From Fibrobacter sp. (lineage in GTDB: Bacteria > Fibrobacterota > Fibrobacteria > Fibrobacterales > Fibrobacteraceae), in contig JAFZOV010000125.1 of NCBI GenBank assembly GCA_017550445.1, positions 1-48,836 on the forward strand: DNA of 48,836 nt. Direction: 5' to 3'. Below, piece by piece: positions 9,901-18,293 of the stretch. The position numbers were made by a program, and so were the translations under genes. The notes under the pieces are model-generated. The model was not told the DNA's origin. It searched no databases and saw only the letters and a program-made list of their open reading frames with translations. Numbering within the stretch: position 1 is the stretch's first letter; each line of letters starts with the position of its first letter.

Positions 9901-10112
9901 CCCGCGCCTGCTACCTGAACATGCAATGGGACGACGCCATCGCCCTGTTCAAACAATGTCTAGAATTGGAACCCCACCACCCCGACCGCGATCCGGGCAG
10001 CAAGACAACGCCCTCCCATGTGTACATCGCACGCTGCGAAACATACAAAATAACCCCGCCTGTTGCAGAAGGCGAGGTATGGGACGGTGTATACACCGCT
10101 ACTGAGAAATAG
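6969..10112 (+). CDS. CHASE2-domain class III adenylate cyclase (1047 aa)
   Basis: Makes cAMP from ATP in response to an extracytoplasmic signal. After an N-terminal membrane segment (residues about 12-30) comes a very long extracytoplasmic region of the CHASE2 type (about 60-650). Three membrane segments (about 656-740) lead to a cytosolic class III cyclase domain (about 745-935). The two metal-binding Asp lie in YFTDIASFS (about 775) and KYEGDAIIAFFG (about 820), the latter also giving the base-specifying Lys. MMGDAVNLAARLE holds the Asp, Asn and Arg of an adenylate-type site. A short TPR-like helix pair ends the protein. An Asp/Glu run sits near residues 466-481, inside the sensor region, which makes it longer than usual. 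The gene stands alone, divergent from ftsK and convergent with panC. The signal is unknown. Confidence 0.9.
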   Translation: MQIKFSKKIKKVLSGFSISAFIVLIILIFGSTQNDIQGSTRNSAEAMENLFYDLFFKAATHSEKADEEDNTTHKRVSISDSLDQNIYIVDIDEASLTKLGNYNEWDRSIHAKVIQNLSEGGAAAISFDILFKSADFGIQKTNQAVSVLKKIAPEAKVDSLYPALLANYNFDSMLVNSVKESGNAIVCYMFDDRKSYKHPSQWIPLSTQERAEAIGFTSTLDTTQVDKIDDVEAKDLLDNIFPELAQAGAKFGSVNAYPDNDGVVRKVSMLYRFPNPTLDIIPLLDTANADDKEKYNAIVNGNNENYVYSTMSLMTILHLFHKDPKDITVKMGKYIDVGKPFGIYRDSVGTYHTTYPNFSYHMFLLLRETLAEKKIQNKASEGILEISHKVFAHKDQNGKISIELSNGGTSSVLDEEESKLLMKVTLDQLDALEDHESVKLTKDYIIRKDDDDEGFFQIVKKPTSKAEDDEDEDEDDDESIDFTRSAIKTLIFYKDTLKRMPAGQKMILSLDMQIHYNKSIKKWNSNQAILSDDVIRNIQATSDEAISRLKPGEELRFGKAKRIPIDKYGRYQVKYKGRYNEINNRRFQHLSYYDVYKGRVDNLFYQGKIFILGSAAAALFDFVPGPHEENYPAVLIHATIIKNILADDYLVTLSEKKQQIIVILLALLCLVLGLYFTSSISVALSIILMGIYTYIAYKYFQGGLYIGVSKQLLAMFLTNITALVVQFYFENKEKNFINNAFKQYISPELIAELVDNEIMPTLGGEKSNITAYFTDIASFSTFSEKIGDPSKLVDLLNEYLTAMTDTLLENQGTLDKYEGDAIIAFFGAPMPLPNHAQNACETAVDMQAKLMKLRRKWANEGDKWPKVVHDMHMRIGINSGDIVTGNMGSTMRKNYTMMGDAVNLAARLESAAKQYGAYIQISEDTQKHLEEGYFIYRSLDTIRVIGKSQPVKTFELLAKSGCENEKTLKELVGIWEKARACYLNMQWDDAIALFKQCLELEPHHPDRDPGSKTTPSHVYIARCETYKITPPVAEGEVWDGVYTATEK

Positions 10113-10115
10113 CGG
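10097..10115. terminator. Short hairpin across the convergent cyclase/panC stops
   Basis: CCGCTA and TAGCGG form a perfect 6-bp stem with a 7-base loop. It overlaps the cyclase stop codon and touches the panC end. Neither strand has a convincing T run, so it is a weak bidirectional candidate. Confidence 0.3.
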
Positions 10116-10967
10116 CTAGTTTAGTTCGATATTGTCGATCAGGCGAGTTTTTCCAAAGAAGGCTGCCACCAGAATCACCACCTTGTCGTCGGCAGAGAGA
10201 ATGCCTGCGAACTTCTGCAGGTCCTTCTGGTTTACAACTTCCACAAACTGCACAATACCGTGTGCAGCGATAATGGACTTCAGCACGATATCGCGAATCT
10301 TGCTTACGGCGCGTTCACCCTTTTCGTAAGCCTCCTTGGCCTGCTTAAGGCCTGCGCTAATGGACAAGGCGCTGGCACGTTCTTCGTCACTCAAGTATTC
10401 GTTACGGCTAGAAAGGGCAAGGCCCGATTCTTCACGCACAATCTTGACACGGTGAATCTGGATATCGAAATTCAGGTCTTTTACCATGCGTTCAATCAGG
10501 AACACCTGCTGATAATCCTTTTCACCAAAGTAGGCATGGTTACAGCCAGAAATCAGGAACAACTTGGAAACGACCGTCAAGACACCGCGGAAATGGCCAG
10601 GGCGGTAGGCACCGCAATACATGCCTTCCAAGGTTTCGTCACGGACCATGGTCAAGGGGTCGCCATCGGGATACATTTCCTGGACACTGGGGGCAAATAC
10701 ATAATCGGCTCCCAACGATTCAGCCAACTTTGCATCGGCTTCCAAGCGTTTGGGGTACTTATCCAAATCCTCATTTTTACCAAACTGGATCGGATTCAGA
10801 AACACACTGACAACAGTTACATCACATTCCTTGACAGATTCCTTAATCAGCGCACCATGCCCGGCGTGCAAAGCACCCATCGTGGGAACAAGCCCGATGG
10901 TCTTGCCCTGCTTGGCGAGCGGTTTGATGACTTGACGAAGAGAATCAACAGTAGTTACGATTTGCAT
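10116..10967 (-). CDS. panC: Pantothenate synthetase (283 aa)
   Basis: Joins pantoate and beta-alanine with ATP to form pantothenate, the coenzyme A precursor. It has the nucleotidyltransferase signature VPTMGALHAGHGALI, with both His, then the family segments LNPIQFGKNEDLDKYP, GAYRPGHFRGVLTVV, FGEKDYQQV and REESGLALSSRN near the KMSKS-like loop. Length is normal. Its ATG overlaps the TAA of the upstream nucleoside kinase gene (TAATG), so the two are translationally coupled. No panB or panD is visible in the window. Confidence 0.96.
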   Translation of the reverse strand: MQIVTTVDSLRQVIKPLAKQGKTIGLVPTMGALHAGHGALIKESVKECDVTVVSVFLNPIQFGKNEDLDKYPKRLEADAKLAESLGADYVFAPSVQEMYPDGDPLTMVRDETLEGMYCGAYRPGHFRGVLTVVSKLFLISGCNHAYFGEKDYQQVFLIERMVKDLNFDIQIHRVKIVREESGLALSSRNEYLSDEERASALSISAGLKQAKEAYEKGERAVSKIRDIVLKSIIAAHGIVQFVEVVNQKDLQKFAGILSADDKVVILVAAFFGKTRLIDNIELN

Positions 10968-11617
10968 TATTTACCTTCTGGTACAAAATAAGTCGTCTGC
11001 TTGGGGCATGCGGCAATGGCGTCAAGCACCAACTGCAGATGATTTTCATTGTGGACAAAATCGATATTGTCAGTATTGATAATCAGCACCGGAGCGTACG
11101 GATAATTCCAGAAATAATTGTCGAAACGTTCCAAGAGTCCATTCAGGTAAGAACCTTCAATGGTCTTTTCCATGGCACGGCCACGGCCGTGAATGCGCTT
11201 CAAAAGAGTCGGAACCGATGCTTGCAAGTAAACGACCAAATCCGGCCTCGGAATATCGTGGTTCAGGGCCTTGGCCACCTGATCGTACATGGCGTATTCG
11301 CTTTCGGTCAGGTTCTGGGCTGCAAAAATTTGGTCTTTGTCGTATGTATAGTCACTAATCAAAAGGTCGCGGAAAAGGTCGCTCTGGATAGCCGAATTCT
11401 GCAACTGTTTTAAACGGTCTAGCAAAAAGAACAGCTGGGTCTGGAACGCGTAGGCTTCCTTGTTCTGGTAGAACTTTTCAAGGAAGGGGTTTTCCGAAAA
11501 GTTCTCTTCAATCAGGGTAGCCTTCCAGCGATCCGCAAGAATTTCTGCAAGAGAAGTTTTCCCTACACCGATAGCGCCTTCGATGGCCAAAAAATGAACG
11601 CCTTTTTCTCTCAGCAT
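10967..11617 (-). CDS. Deoxynucleoside kinase, dGK/dCK family (216 aa)
   Basis: Phosphorylates a purine or pyrimidine deoxynucleoside in the salvage pathway. The N-terminal P-loop is AIEGAIGVGKTSL. EENFSENPFLEKFY matches the substrate-binding start of helix 2, the DRLKQL and SDYTYDKDQIFA regions match the catalytic core, and RIHGRGRAMEK is the lid with its arginines. The last third (NYFWNYPYAPVLIINTDNID) is typical of bacterial members. Substrate preference cannot be read from sequence alone. It starts a few bases after the folK stop and overlaps the panC start, forming a folK/kinase/panC operon. Confidence 0.88.
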   Translation of the reverse strand: MLREKGVHFLAIEGAIGVGKTSLAEILADRWKATLIEENFSENPFLEKFYQNKEAYAFQTQLFFLLDRLKQLQNSAIQSDLFRDLLISDYTYDKDQIFAAQNLTESEYAMYDQVAKALNHDIPRPDLVVYLQASVPTLLKRIHGRGRAMEKTIEGSYLNGLLERFDNYFWNYPYAPVLIINTDNIDFVHNENHLQLVLDAIAACPKQTTYFVPEGK

Positions 11618-11618
11618 A

Positions 11619-12128
11619 TCAAGGTTCCTCCGAGGTGATGACGCGGAACGGGATTTTTTCTTCTTTCTGCAAAAGGTTCGAAAGCAGTTCTTTCACCTTT
11701 ATTCCCAACTGGGGATCTTCCCACTCTGGGGCAATGTCATTCAAGGGCACCAGCACAAACTGGCGGTTTACTACCTGCGGGTGCGGAAGATTCGGTCTAC
11801 CCTGGCGAACCTCTTTGCCAAAGTACAGCAAATCCAGGTCGATTTCTCGAGAATTCCAATGGCCACGGGGTTTGCGACCCAGCACAAACTCAGCGCCCTT
11901 CAAGTAATGCAACAGGCGCGTCGACGTTCCCGAATACCAAAAACTGACCACTTGATTGAAATAGGGACCCTGGCCCGCCGGTCCTACCGGTGGAGTTTCG
12001 TATATGGGACTTTCTAGCCATCCGCCCGACGAAATTTTTCGGAGCATTTCGCGACCCTCGTTCAAGTGCTTTGAACGGTCGGGGAGGTTTGAGCCCAAGG
12101 CAACAAAAACTCTTTCTAAAGAATCCAC
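11619..12128 (-). CDS. folK: HPPK, folate biosynthesis pyrophosphokinase (169 aa)
   Basis: Transfers pyrophosphate from ATP to 6-hydroxymethyl-dihydropterin in folate synthesis. The protein opens DSLERVFVALGSNLPDRS; the HPPK signature appears as GHWNSREIDLDLLYFG, with the metal-binding DLD, followed by LPHPQVVNRQFVLVPL. No ATG gives a plausible start. The GTG at 12128 lies exactly four bases after a TATATTTA element with no Shine-Dalgarno, suggesting a leaderless mRNA. It is the first gene of a three-gene operon with the nucleoside kinase and panC. Confidence 0.92.
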   Translation of the reverse strand: MDSLERVFVALGSNLPDRSKHLNEGREMLRKISSGGWLESPIYETPPVGPAGQGPYFNQVVSFWYSGTSTRLLHYLKGAEFVLGRKPRGHWNSREIDLDLLYFGKEVRQGRPNLPHPQVVNRQFVLVPLNDIAPEWEDPQLGIKVKELLSNLLQKEEKIPFRVITSEEP

Positions 12129-12132
12129 GAAA

Positions 12133-12140
12133 TAAATATA
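12133..12140 (-). promoter_or_regulatory. -10 element of folK (TATATTTA), leaderless spacing
   Basis: Minus-strand TATATTTA followed by four bases and then the GTG start. No ribosome-binding site can fit between them. Confidence 0.5.
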
Positions 12141-12182
12141 GATATTCAAAATGTCATTTTTACGGCAAAAAAGCAAACCAAA

Positions 12183-12195
12183 CCGCCACAGGCGG
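12183..12195. other. Small GC hairpin in the folK/rho intergenic region
   Basis: CCGCC-ACA-GGCGG stands out in an otherwise AT-rich gap of 266 bases between divergent folK and rho. On the plus strand a TATAAT follows at 12198. It could be an operator or a leader hairpin; no function is shown. Confidence 0.35.
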
Positions 12196-12394
12196 ATTAT
12201 AATGGTCAACGATCACACTCAAAAAATTTTTTATGAAAAAAGAGCATTTTTCCGTGACAAAAACAATTTTTTTAGTTATTTTATCGGAGCCCTTGATATT
12301 TTTTCGGTCATATTTAAAGACCTGGGCGTATTCACCTACATTAACATTATCAACATACATTCATTTTCATTTATTTATTCAATAGGACACCATC

Positions 12395-14368
12395 GTGGCT
12401 CCAACTAAAAAGAATTCTAAGAACGCCTATTTGGCAGATCAAGAACCTACTGGCGCAGAAATTCCCCCTGAACTGAACATGGATTTTTCAAACACCGAAG
12501 AAAAGGAATCTTCCCCTAAACGCCGCGGAAGGCCCAAAAGAGCAAAAGAAGATGCCGAAGCAAAGGCCGAGGCAAAAACCGAAAAAGAGCCCGTTGAAAA
12601 AGAAAACGTTGTAGAGAAAAAAATCGAAGCGGTTAAAGAAGAAAAATCTTTCGCCGAAGTTCCTGTTGCAGAAGCTCCCGTTACAGAAAGCCCTGTCGCT
12701 GAAAAGCCCGTACAAAATGCAGAAGTGCCCCCTGCCGATAAGCCTACAGAACAAGGTGAACCGCAAGCCGCGCCCCAGAACGCTAATCAAGGCGACCAAG
12801 GCGCAAACCAAAATGACAACAACGGCCAGCAGCAAAACCAGCAAAATCGCCGTTTTGACAAGTTCAACAAGAACAACCGCCGTTTCGACAAGAACAACAA
12901 TAACCGCCAAAACCAAAGATTCCAGCCCGAAGAAGAAGACACGACTCCGCTGCCGGAACCGGATTCCGAAGCATGGAACAAGGCTCGCGAATGCTGGAGC
13001 AAGTATCGCAAGATGACCATGAGCGACTTGCAGGAACTTGCCGCTCAAAAAGAAAATGTTGACTTTAGACGTTACCGCAAGCAGTCCCTGGGTCTTCTCT
13101 TGCAGAGCCTCGAAAACGAAAACAACATCGTTTACGCCGAAGGTCTTCTCGAAGTCACTCCGCAAGGCCACGGATTCCTCCGCAACACGGAATTCAACTA
13201 CCAGCAGGGTCCGGATGACGTTTACGTAAGCCAGAATTTGATCCGCAAACTCGGACTCAAAATCGGCGACACCGTTGCGGGTATCGCACGCCCGCCGCGC
13301 GATCAGAACGACAAGTACTACGCGCTCCGCCGCGTAGACAAGGTCAACTTCGAAGATCCCGAAAAAATCAAGCGCCGCGTGGCATTCGAATACCTGACCC
13401 CGATTCACCCGAACGAAAAGATTCAGCTGGAATGGGATCCCGAAGAATTAAGCACCCGCGTCATGGACTTGTTCTCTCCCATCGGTAAGGGACAGCGCAG
13501 TATCATTCTCGCTCCCCCGCGTACAGGCAAGACGATTCTGTTGCAGAACATGACCCGCGCTATCGCCAAGAACCACCCCGAAATCATTATCATGGTGCTT
13601 CTGATTGACGAACGTCCTGAAGAAGTGACTGAAATGCGCGAAATCATCGGCAAACTGGTAGAAGCCAATCCGAACCTGCGCGCTGAAGTCGTCGCCTCGA
13701 CCTTCGACGAACCGCCCGACCATCACGCCCGTGTGGCAACCATGGTGCTTGAAAAGGCAAAGCGCCTTGTGGAACAGCAGAAGGATGTGGTTGTCTTGCT
13801 CGACTCTATTACCCGTTTTGCTCGCGCAAACAACGTGGTGATTCCGCACTCCGGCAAGATCCTTTCGGGCGGTGTGGACGCTAATGCTATGCAGTTCCCG
13901 AAAAAATTCTTCGGTGCCGCCCGTAAGATTGCAGACAAACTCGGAGACTTCCAGAAGGATTCCAACGGCCAGATTGTCCAGACAATTACCGGCGAACCCG
14001 TTCGCGAAATTCTCCAGAAGAACGGCTCCCTCACCATTATCGGCACCGCCCTGATCGAAACGGGTAGCCGCATGGACGAAGTGATCTTCGAAGAATTCAA
14101 GGGTACGGGTAACATGGAACTGGTGCTTGACCGCCGCCTGGCAGAAAAGCGCACCTGGCCCGCTATCGATATCTTCAAGTCGGGTACCCGTAAAGAAGAC
14201 CGCTTGCTTACCCTTTACGAGCAGGACATCATCTGGAAATTCCGCCAGGGAGCCCAGAACGATACAGAAAACGGCATTATGGACAAGCTCATTAAGCTTA
14301 TGAAGCAAAACAAGACCAATGCCGAATTACTAGAATTTATGAAAAAAGCAAAGGACAGCCTTCGCTAA
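12395..14368 (+). CDS. rho: Transcription termination factor Rho with long disordered N-terminus (657 aa)
   Basis: Hexameric RNA-dependent ATPase that ends transcription. Residues 1 to about 195 are a low-complexity extension: first Glu/Lys/Ala/Pro-rich, then Asn/Gln/Arg-rich with repeated RRFDK units. The Rho N-terminal helical domain (TMSDLQELA, about 208 on), the cold-shock RNA-binding domain ([11 protein letters not shown]) and the RecA-type motor follow. The motor has P-loop APPRTGKT, Walker [11 protein letters not shown] and the C-terminal [16 protein letters not shown]. The core is fully conserved. The start is a GTG at 12395 with AGGA eight bases upstream. Similar Asn-rich Rho extensions occur in Bacteroidetes and some Firmicutes. 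proC follows 15 bases downstream. Confidence 0.96.
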   Translation: MAPTKKNSKNAYLADQEPTGAEIPPELNMDFSNTEEKESSPKRRGRPKRAKEDAEAKAEAKTEKEPVEKENVVEKKIEAVKEEKSFAEVPVAEAPVTESPVAEKPVQNAEVPPADKPTEQGEPQAAPQNANQGDQGANQNDNNGQQQNQQNRRFDKFNKNNRRFDKNNNNRQNQRFQPEEEDTTPLPEPDSEAWNKARECWSKYRKMTMSDLQELAAQKENVDFRRYRKQSLGLLLQSLENENNIVYAEGLLEVTPQGHGFLRNTEFNYQQGPDDVYVSQNLIRKLGLKIGDTVAGIARPPRDQNDKYYALRRVDKVNFEDPEKIKRRVAFEYLTPIHPNEKIQLEWDPEELSTRVMDLFSPIGKGQRSIILAPPRTGKTILLQNMTRAIAKNHPEIIIMVLLIDERPEEVTEMREIIGKLVEANPNLRAEVVASTFDEPPDHHARVATMVLEKAKRLVEQQKDVVVLLDSITRFARANNVVIPHSGKILSGGVDANAMQFPKKFFGAARKIADKLGDFQKDSNGQIVQTITGEPVREILQKNGSLTIIGTALIETGSRMDEVIFEEFKGTGNMELVLDRRLAEKRTWPAIDIFKSGTRKEDRLLTLYEQDIIWKFRQGAQNDTENGIMDKLIKLMKQNKTNAELLEFMKKAKDSLR

Positions 14369-14383
14369 ACAAAAGGATATTCT

Positions 14384-15190
14384 ATGTCAGAAAAAATCTT
14401 TTTCGCAGGTACAGGAAACATGGGTGGAGCAATCCTCCGCGGTCTTTTGAAGGCCGGCACGGATGCTTCCAGCATTTTCTTCTTTGACCCTTCCGATAAG
14501 GCCGCTGCAGAAGTTTCTGCTCTCGGCTGCGTTCGCGTGGCAAGCTTTGCCGAAGGCCTCGCCAAGGCAGACGTTACCTTCCTTTGCGTAAAGCCGCAGA
14601 TTTTCAAGTTGGTCGCCGCCGAATGGAAGGCTGCCGCCGCTGCAGAAAAAGCCGTCAAGACCTTCGTGAGCATTATGGCGGGCGTTACCCGCAAGGCACT
14701 CATCGAAGTTCTCGGCGAAAAGAACCAGATTCTCCGTGTGATGCCGAACTTGCCGCTTACAGTCGGCAAGGGCTCCGTTGGTCTCGCTACTGACGGCGTT
14801 ACCGAAGAAACGCTCGCCATCGCCGAAAAGATCTTTGGCAACATCGGCGTGACCTGCCGAGTCGCAGAATCGCTGATGGATGCCGTGACCGGTCTTTCGG
14901 GCAGCGCCCCCGCTTACGTCTTCGAATTTATCGAAGGCCTGACCCGCGGCGGCGTGAAGGCTGGCCTGACCCGCGATGTGGCTCTGAAGCTCGCCCTTGG
15001 CACCATCGAAGGTAGCGTAGAACTCGTGAAGCAGTCCGGCAAGAGCCCGAGCGACCTCTGCGCCATGGTCTGCTCCCCCGCAGGCACCACCATCGCAGGC
15101 ATCAACGCCCTTGAAGAAGGCGCCTTCCGCAGCACGCTCATCAAGGCTGTTGTTGCAGGCACCGACCGTAGCAAGGAATTGGGAAAGTAA
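14384..15190 (+). CDS. proC: Pyrroline-5-carboxylate reductase (268 aa)
   Basis: Reduces pyrroline-5-carboxylate to proline with NAD(P)H, the last step of proline synthesis. The Rossmann start reads FFAGTGNMGGAILRGLL. FLCVKPQ and RVMPNLPLTVGKGSVGL follow, and the family signature region is SGSAPAYVFEFIEGL with the C-terminal SPAGTTIAGINALE. Length is typical. AAAAGGATATTCT precedes the ATG. It lies between rho and a sigma-54 activator with only short gaps, so the three are probably one transcript. Confidence 0.96.
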   Translation: MSEKIFFAGTGNMGGAILRGLLKAGTDASSIFFFDPSDKAAAEVSALGCVRVASFAEGLAKADVTFLCVKPQIFKLVAAEWKAAAAAEKAVKTFVSIMAGVTRKALIEVLGEKNQILRVMPNLPLTVGKGSVGLATDGVTEETLAIAEKIFGNIGVTCRVAESLMDAVTGLSGSAPAYVFEFIEGLTRGGVKAGLTRDVALKLALGTIEGSVELVKQSGKSPSDLCAMVCSPAGTTIAGINALEEGAFRSTLIKAVVAGTDRSKELGK

Positions 15191-15198
15191 GCCCCTAA

Positions 15199-16548
15199 AT
15201 GGCTACCATCAATCTATTCGCGAAAGAAAATGCAACGTCCTCGTTTATACAGGACGTTCTTTCGTCAGTAGATTATGCGGTAGATCTTTTCCGCAACATC
15301 CCGACCGTGGACTCGCTTCCGCAAGCGACCCTTGTCATTTGGGATCTCGATTCTTTTTCGGCACATAACTTGCAGATGCTCAAGGCGCTCCGCGAAAAAA
15401 CACCGGACACCTTGATTCTTGTTTACGCCGAAAATCCCGAGCATTTCAGCAAAATATCGAACAAGCTTTACGATAGCATTCTTTCGGTGGAATCCCTAAA
15501 GCTCCACCTGATGTCGCAAATTGCAAAGCTTAAGGATATTCATACGGCGCGTCAAATTTTCCGCGAGCGCATGAGCCACCTGGTCGGCAAAAGCCCCGCC
15601 ATGCAGCAGCTCCGCAAAACTGTAGAACGCGCCATCGTGCATACAGGCCCCGTGCTGATTCAAGGTGAAACGGGCGTCGGCAAGGAGCTTATCGCTCGCG
15701 CCGTCGGCTGCATGTACGAAAAGTTCATTACCATAAACTGCAGCGCCATTCCCGACAACCTGTTCGAAAGTGAACTTTTCGGACACACCCGTGGAGCATT
15801 CACGGGTGCTCAAAACGAACGCATCGGTCTTTTTGAGGCAGCCGACGGCGGCGCCATATTCCTCGACGAAATCGGCGATATGCCGCTGCACGCCCAGGTA
15901 AAGCTGTTGCGCGTCTTGCAGAACAAGGAAATCCGCCCGCTCGGTTCCAACAAGACAAAGCATGTAGACGTGCGCATTATCGCGGCTACCAACAGGGATC
16001 TGCAACAGGAAATCGCAGAAAAACGCTTCCGCGAAGACCTTTTTTACCGTCTGAATGTGATTCCCATGCAGCTGTCGCCGCTTCGTGACCGCAAAGAAGA
16101 CATTGAAGACCTAGCGAACTACTTTATACGCACCTATCAAGGAACCGGCGAGCACTATACACTTTCCGGCGCCGCCTTACGCAAGCTGCAGGAATATGAC
16201 TGGCCAGGAAACATCCGCGAACTGGAAAATGTCATCCAGCGCGCCCTCTGCTTTACCAGCGCAGGCGTGTTGCAGCCCGAAGATTTGCACATCGACGCAG
16301 TACATTCGCCTGCCGCAGGCGCCACCCCGCAAAGCTCTTCGAGCAATTCTGATTCAGACAGAGAAAAATCCACATCAGATTACGAAAAATTTCGCCAAAT
16401 GCAACTTGCACAGGAACGTGATTTCTTGATTGCGAAAATTCGGGAATGCAAAGGTTCTGTCCGCGAAGCCGCACAAAAGCTCGGACTTTTCCGCACCGCT
16501 CTCTACAACCGCCTTAAACATTTGGGTGTTAATGTTAAACAAATGTGA
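15199..16548 (+). CDS. Sigma-54-dependent activator, NtrC family, degenerate receiver (449 aa)
   Basis: Activates sigma-54 promoters by ATP hydrolysis. The central AAA+ domain (about 127-360) has Walker A GETGVGKE (156-163), the sigma-54 contact loop GAFTGA (199-204) and Walker B AIFLDEIGDMP. A Fis-type helix-turn-helix ends the protein (GSVREAAQKLGLFRTALYNR). The first 115 residues look like a receiver fold with an Asp (D49) where phosphorylation would occur, but the acidic pair after strand 1 and the Lys after strand 5 are not apparent, so it may not be a normal phosphoacceptor. No histidine kinase is adjacent. It starts nine bases after proC. Target genes are unknown; I found no obvious -24/-12 promoter nearby. 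Confidence 0.9.
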   Translation: MATINLFAKENATSSFIQDVLSSVDYAVDLFRNIPTVDSLPQATLVIWDLDSFSAHNLQMLKALREKTPDTLILVYAENPEHFSKISNKLYDSILSVESLKLHLMSQIAKLKDIHTARQIFRERMSHLVGKSPAMQQLRKTVERAIVHTGPVLIQGETGVGKELIARAVGCMYEKFITINCSAIPDNLFESELFGHTRGAFTGAQNERIGLFEAADGGAIFLDEIGDMPLHAQVKLLRVLQNKEIRPLGSNKTKHVDVRIIAATNRDLQQEIAEKRFREDLFYRLNVIPMQLSPLRDRKEDIEDLANYFIRTYQGTGEHYTLSGAALRKLQEYDWPGNIRELENVIQRALCFTSAGVLQPEDLHIDAVHSPAAGATPQSSSSNSDSDREKSTSDYEKFRQMQLAQERDFLIAKIRECKGSVREAAQKLGLFRTALYNRLKHLGVNVKQM

Positions 16549-16555
16549 TCACATT
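16542..16555. other. 14-base perfect palindrome between convergent genes
   Basis: AATGTGATCACATT overlaps the activator stop codon and lies 12 bases before the ABC ATPase stop. It has no loop and no T run, so it is not a standard terminator. Function unknown. Confidence 0.4.
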
Positions 16556-16566
16556 AAACACTGTAT

Positions 16567-17316
16567 TTAGCCTTCAGTCCAGTCCAATAGACCTTTAACG
16601 CGAGCATCACTTGCCCGCTCGCAACGGACGCTGCCGTTTTCAATCACCATAATCCGGTCGCAATACTTTTCGGCATACTCCACCGAATGCGTCGACACCA
16701 GAATGCCCATGTTGCGTTCCTTCACCAGCTTCTGCAAAAGCGTAAACAGCTTACGGCTGCGAGGAATATCCAAGAACGCATTGGGTTCATCCAGCAGCAA
16801 CACCTTCACCTGCTGCGCCACCGCCTGAGCCAAGTACACGCGGCTCCGTTCACCATCGCTCAATTCATTTACCCAGCGATTCGCAAAAGCTTCAAGTTCC
16901 AGCAGAGCAAGCGCTTCATCGACAATACGTTCATCTTCTTTACTGCGGCCATCGAACAAGCCCGCATAAGGCGTACGTCCCAAGCCCACAAATTCGCGAA
17001 CAGTCATGCGGTCACAAGCAATTCCACTCATGCGCACAAGCGTCACAAGTTTCGCACGTTCGCGAGCAGTCCATGTAGATTTCTCCGCAGAATTCCACAA
17101 AGAACGGCCACAGAGCGTAACATCGCCCGCAACCGGTTGAAGTTGAGCACAGAGGGTCTTTAAGAAGGTGCTTTTTCCGCAGCCGTTTTCCCCAAGTAAG
17201 GCAACCACCTCGCCGGCATTCAACTCAAAACTGAACGGTGCAACAATTCCGTTTTTATCCGTCTTGTCGGCGTTATAGCCCAGCACCAGATTTTCGCATT
17301 GAAGAAGGTTCGTCAT
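16567..17316 (-). CDS. ABC transporter ATPase, iron-siderophore/cobalamin type (249 aa)
   Basis: Energises import through the FecCD-type permease encoded just upstream. Walker A is GENGCGKST (42-50), the signature is LSDGERSR in place of LSGGQ, and Walker B is VLLLDEPNAFLD, followed by the switch His in STHSVEYA. The usual Q-loop Gln is absent: the segment reads LVRMSGIACDRMTVREFVGLG. The TVRE.V.LGR.PY stretch is typical of FecE/BtuD relatives. It overlaps the permease gene by four bases. No periplasmic binding protein or TonB receptor lies beside it, so the substrate (Fe-chelate, haem or corrinoid) is open. Confidence 0.88.
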   Translation of the reverse strand: MTNLLQCENLVLGYNADKTDKNGIVAPFSFELNAGEVVALLGENGCGKSTFLKTLCAQLQPVAGDVTLCGRSLWNSAEKSTWTARERAKLVTLVRMSGIACDRMTVREFVGLGRTPYAGLFDGRSKEDERIVDEALALLELEAFANRWVNELSDGERSRVYLAQAVAQQVKVLLLDEPNAFLDIPRSRKLFTLLQKLVKERNMGILVSTHSVEYAEKYCDRIMVIENGSVRCERASDARVKGLLDWTEG

Positions 17317-18284
17317 TTGCGAATTCCTCCCCCACGTACAATGACCCAGAGCACCACAGGCACGCCCACCAAACTAAGCACCGCATTCAACGGAATCTTG
17401 GAGAACTGGCAAACCGCAAGGCAAAGCACAATTCCGCACAAGGCCGAGGCAGGCATCAGCACGCGATGGTTGCTCGTTTTGAACAACATAAATGCCAAAT
17501 GCGGAACGGCAATTCCCACAAAGGCAACGGGACCACAGAACGCCGTCGAAGTTGCCGCCAAAAGGGAGGCTCCCAAAAGAACCGTCATACGTCCGCGGCG
17601 CACATTTACGCCAAGGCCTTTAGCAAAATCATCGCCCATTCTGGCAGCATTCAAGTAACGAATCGAAGGCACCAGCAAGGCCAGTCCCAACAAAACACTC
17701 AGCGCATATATCCAAATGCAATCGAAGGTGAGTCGGCCAAAACTTCCCATACCCCAAGACACATACACGCGCAAGGATTCCGCATCACTGCCCACAATCA
17801 AAAGACTCACCAAAGCATCGATAAAGTAACCCACCAAAAGGCCCACAATCAAAAGCACCGTGGAATTTTCAAAGCGTGCGGCCACAGTCATCACCACAAA
17901 GGTTACCGCAATGGCACCCACCGAAGCTGCCGACAGGACGCCGAAATAACCGAAGCTAAAACCAGCCAACAGCGAAAGTGCCACACCAAGGCTTGCGCCA
18001 CTGCTAATGCCAAGCACGAACGGCCCTGCAAGCGGATTTCTGAACAGTGTCTGCAACGAAAGTCCCGCCACAGCCAACGAAATTCCAGAGAGTACCGCCG
18101 CCACCAGTCGAGGCACGCGTATATCCCAGAATATACGCGATTCCACAGAATTCAAAGAAAGGTCAGACCACGACAGTCCGACCGTTCCAGAAAACAATGT
18201 CAAATAAGAAAGAACGAAAGCCAGGGCAACCAACAGGGCGAATCCAGCCTGGATTCGATATTCGAAGCGGCGTTCCCCGGCCAC
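17313..18284 (-). CDS. FecCD-family ABC transporter permease (323 aa)
   Basis: Inner-membrane channel of an iron-complex or cobalamin importer. Hydrophobic segments span the whole length, about nine to ten, fitting the FecCD/BtuC fold. Family motifs include WDIRVPRLVAAVLSGISLAVAG, FRNPLAGPFVLGISSGASLG and CGPVAFVGIAVPHLA, the last facing the ATPase. The start lies only nine bases before the end of the exported-protein gene at 18294, and the gene overlaps the ATPase start by ATGA, so all three may share a transcript. Confidence 0.92.
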   Translation of the reverse strand: MAGERRFEYRIQAGFALLVALAFVLSYLTLFSGTVGLSWSDLSLNSVESRIFWDIRVPRLVAAVLSGISLAVAGLSLQTLFRNPLAGPFVLGISSGASLGVALSLLAGFSFGYFGVLSAASVGAIAVTFVVMTVAARFENSTVLLIVGLLVGYFIDALVSLLIVGSDAESLRVYVSWGMGSFGRLTFDCIWIYALSVLLGLALLVPSIRYLNAARMGDDFAKGLGVNVRRGRMTVLLGASLLAATSTAFCGPVAFVGIAVPHLAFMLFKTSNHRVLMPASALCGIVLCLAVCQFSKIPLNAVLSLVGVPVVLWVIVRGGGIRK

Positions 18285-18293
18285 GAGAAAACC

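Noticed and set aside
16542..16555. CRP site at AATGTGATCACATT
   Set aside because: A CRP site needs a 6-base spacer between TGTGA and TCACA; here there is none, and the site is between two convergent gene ends, not at a promoter.
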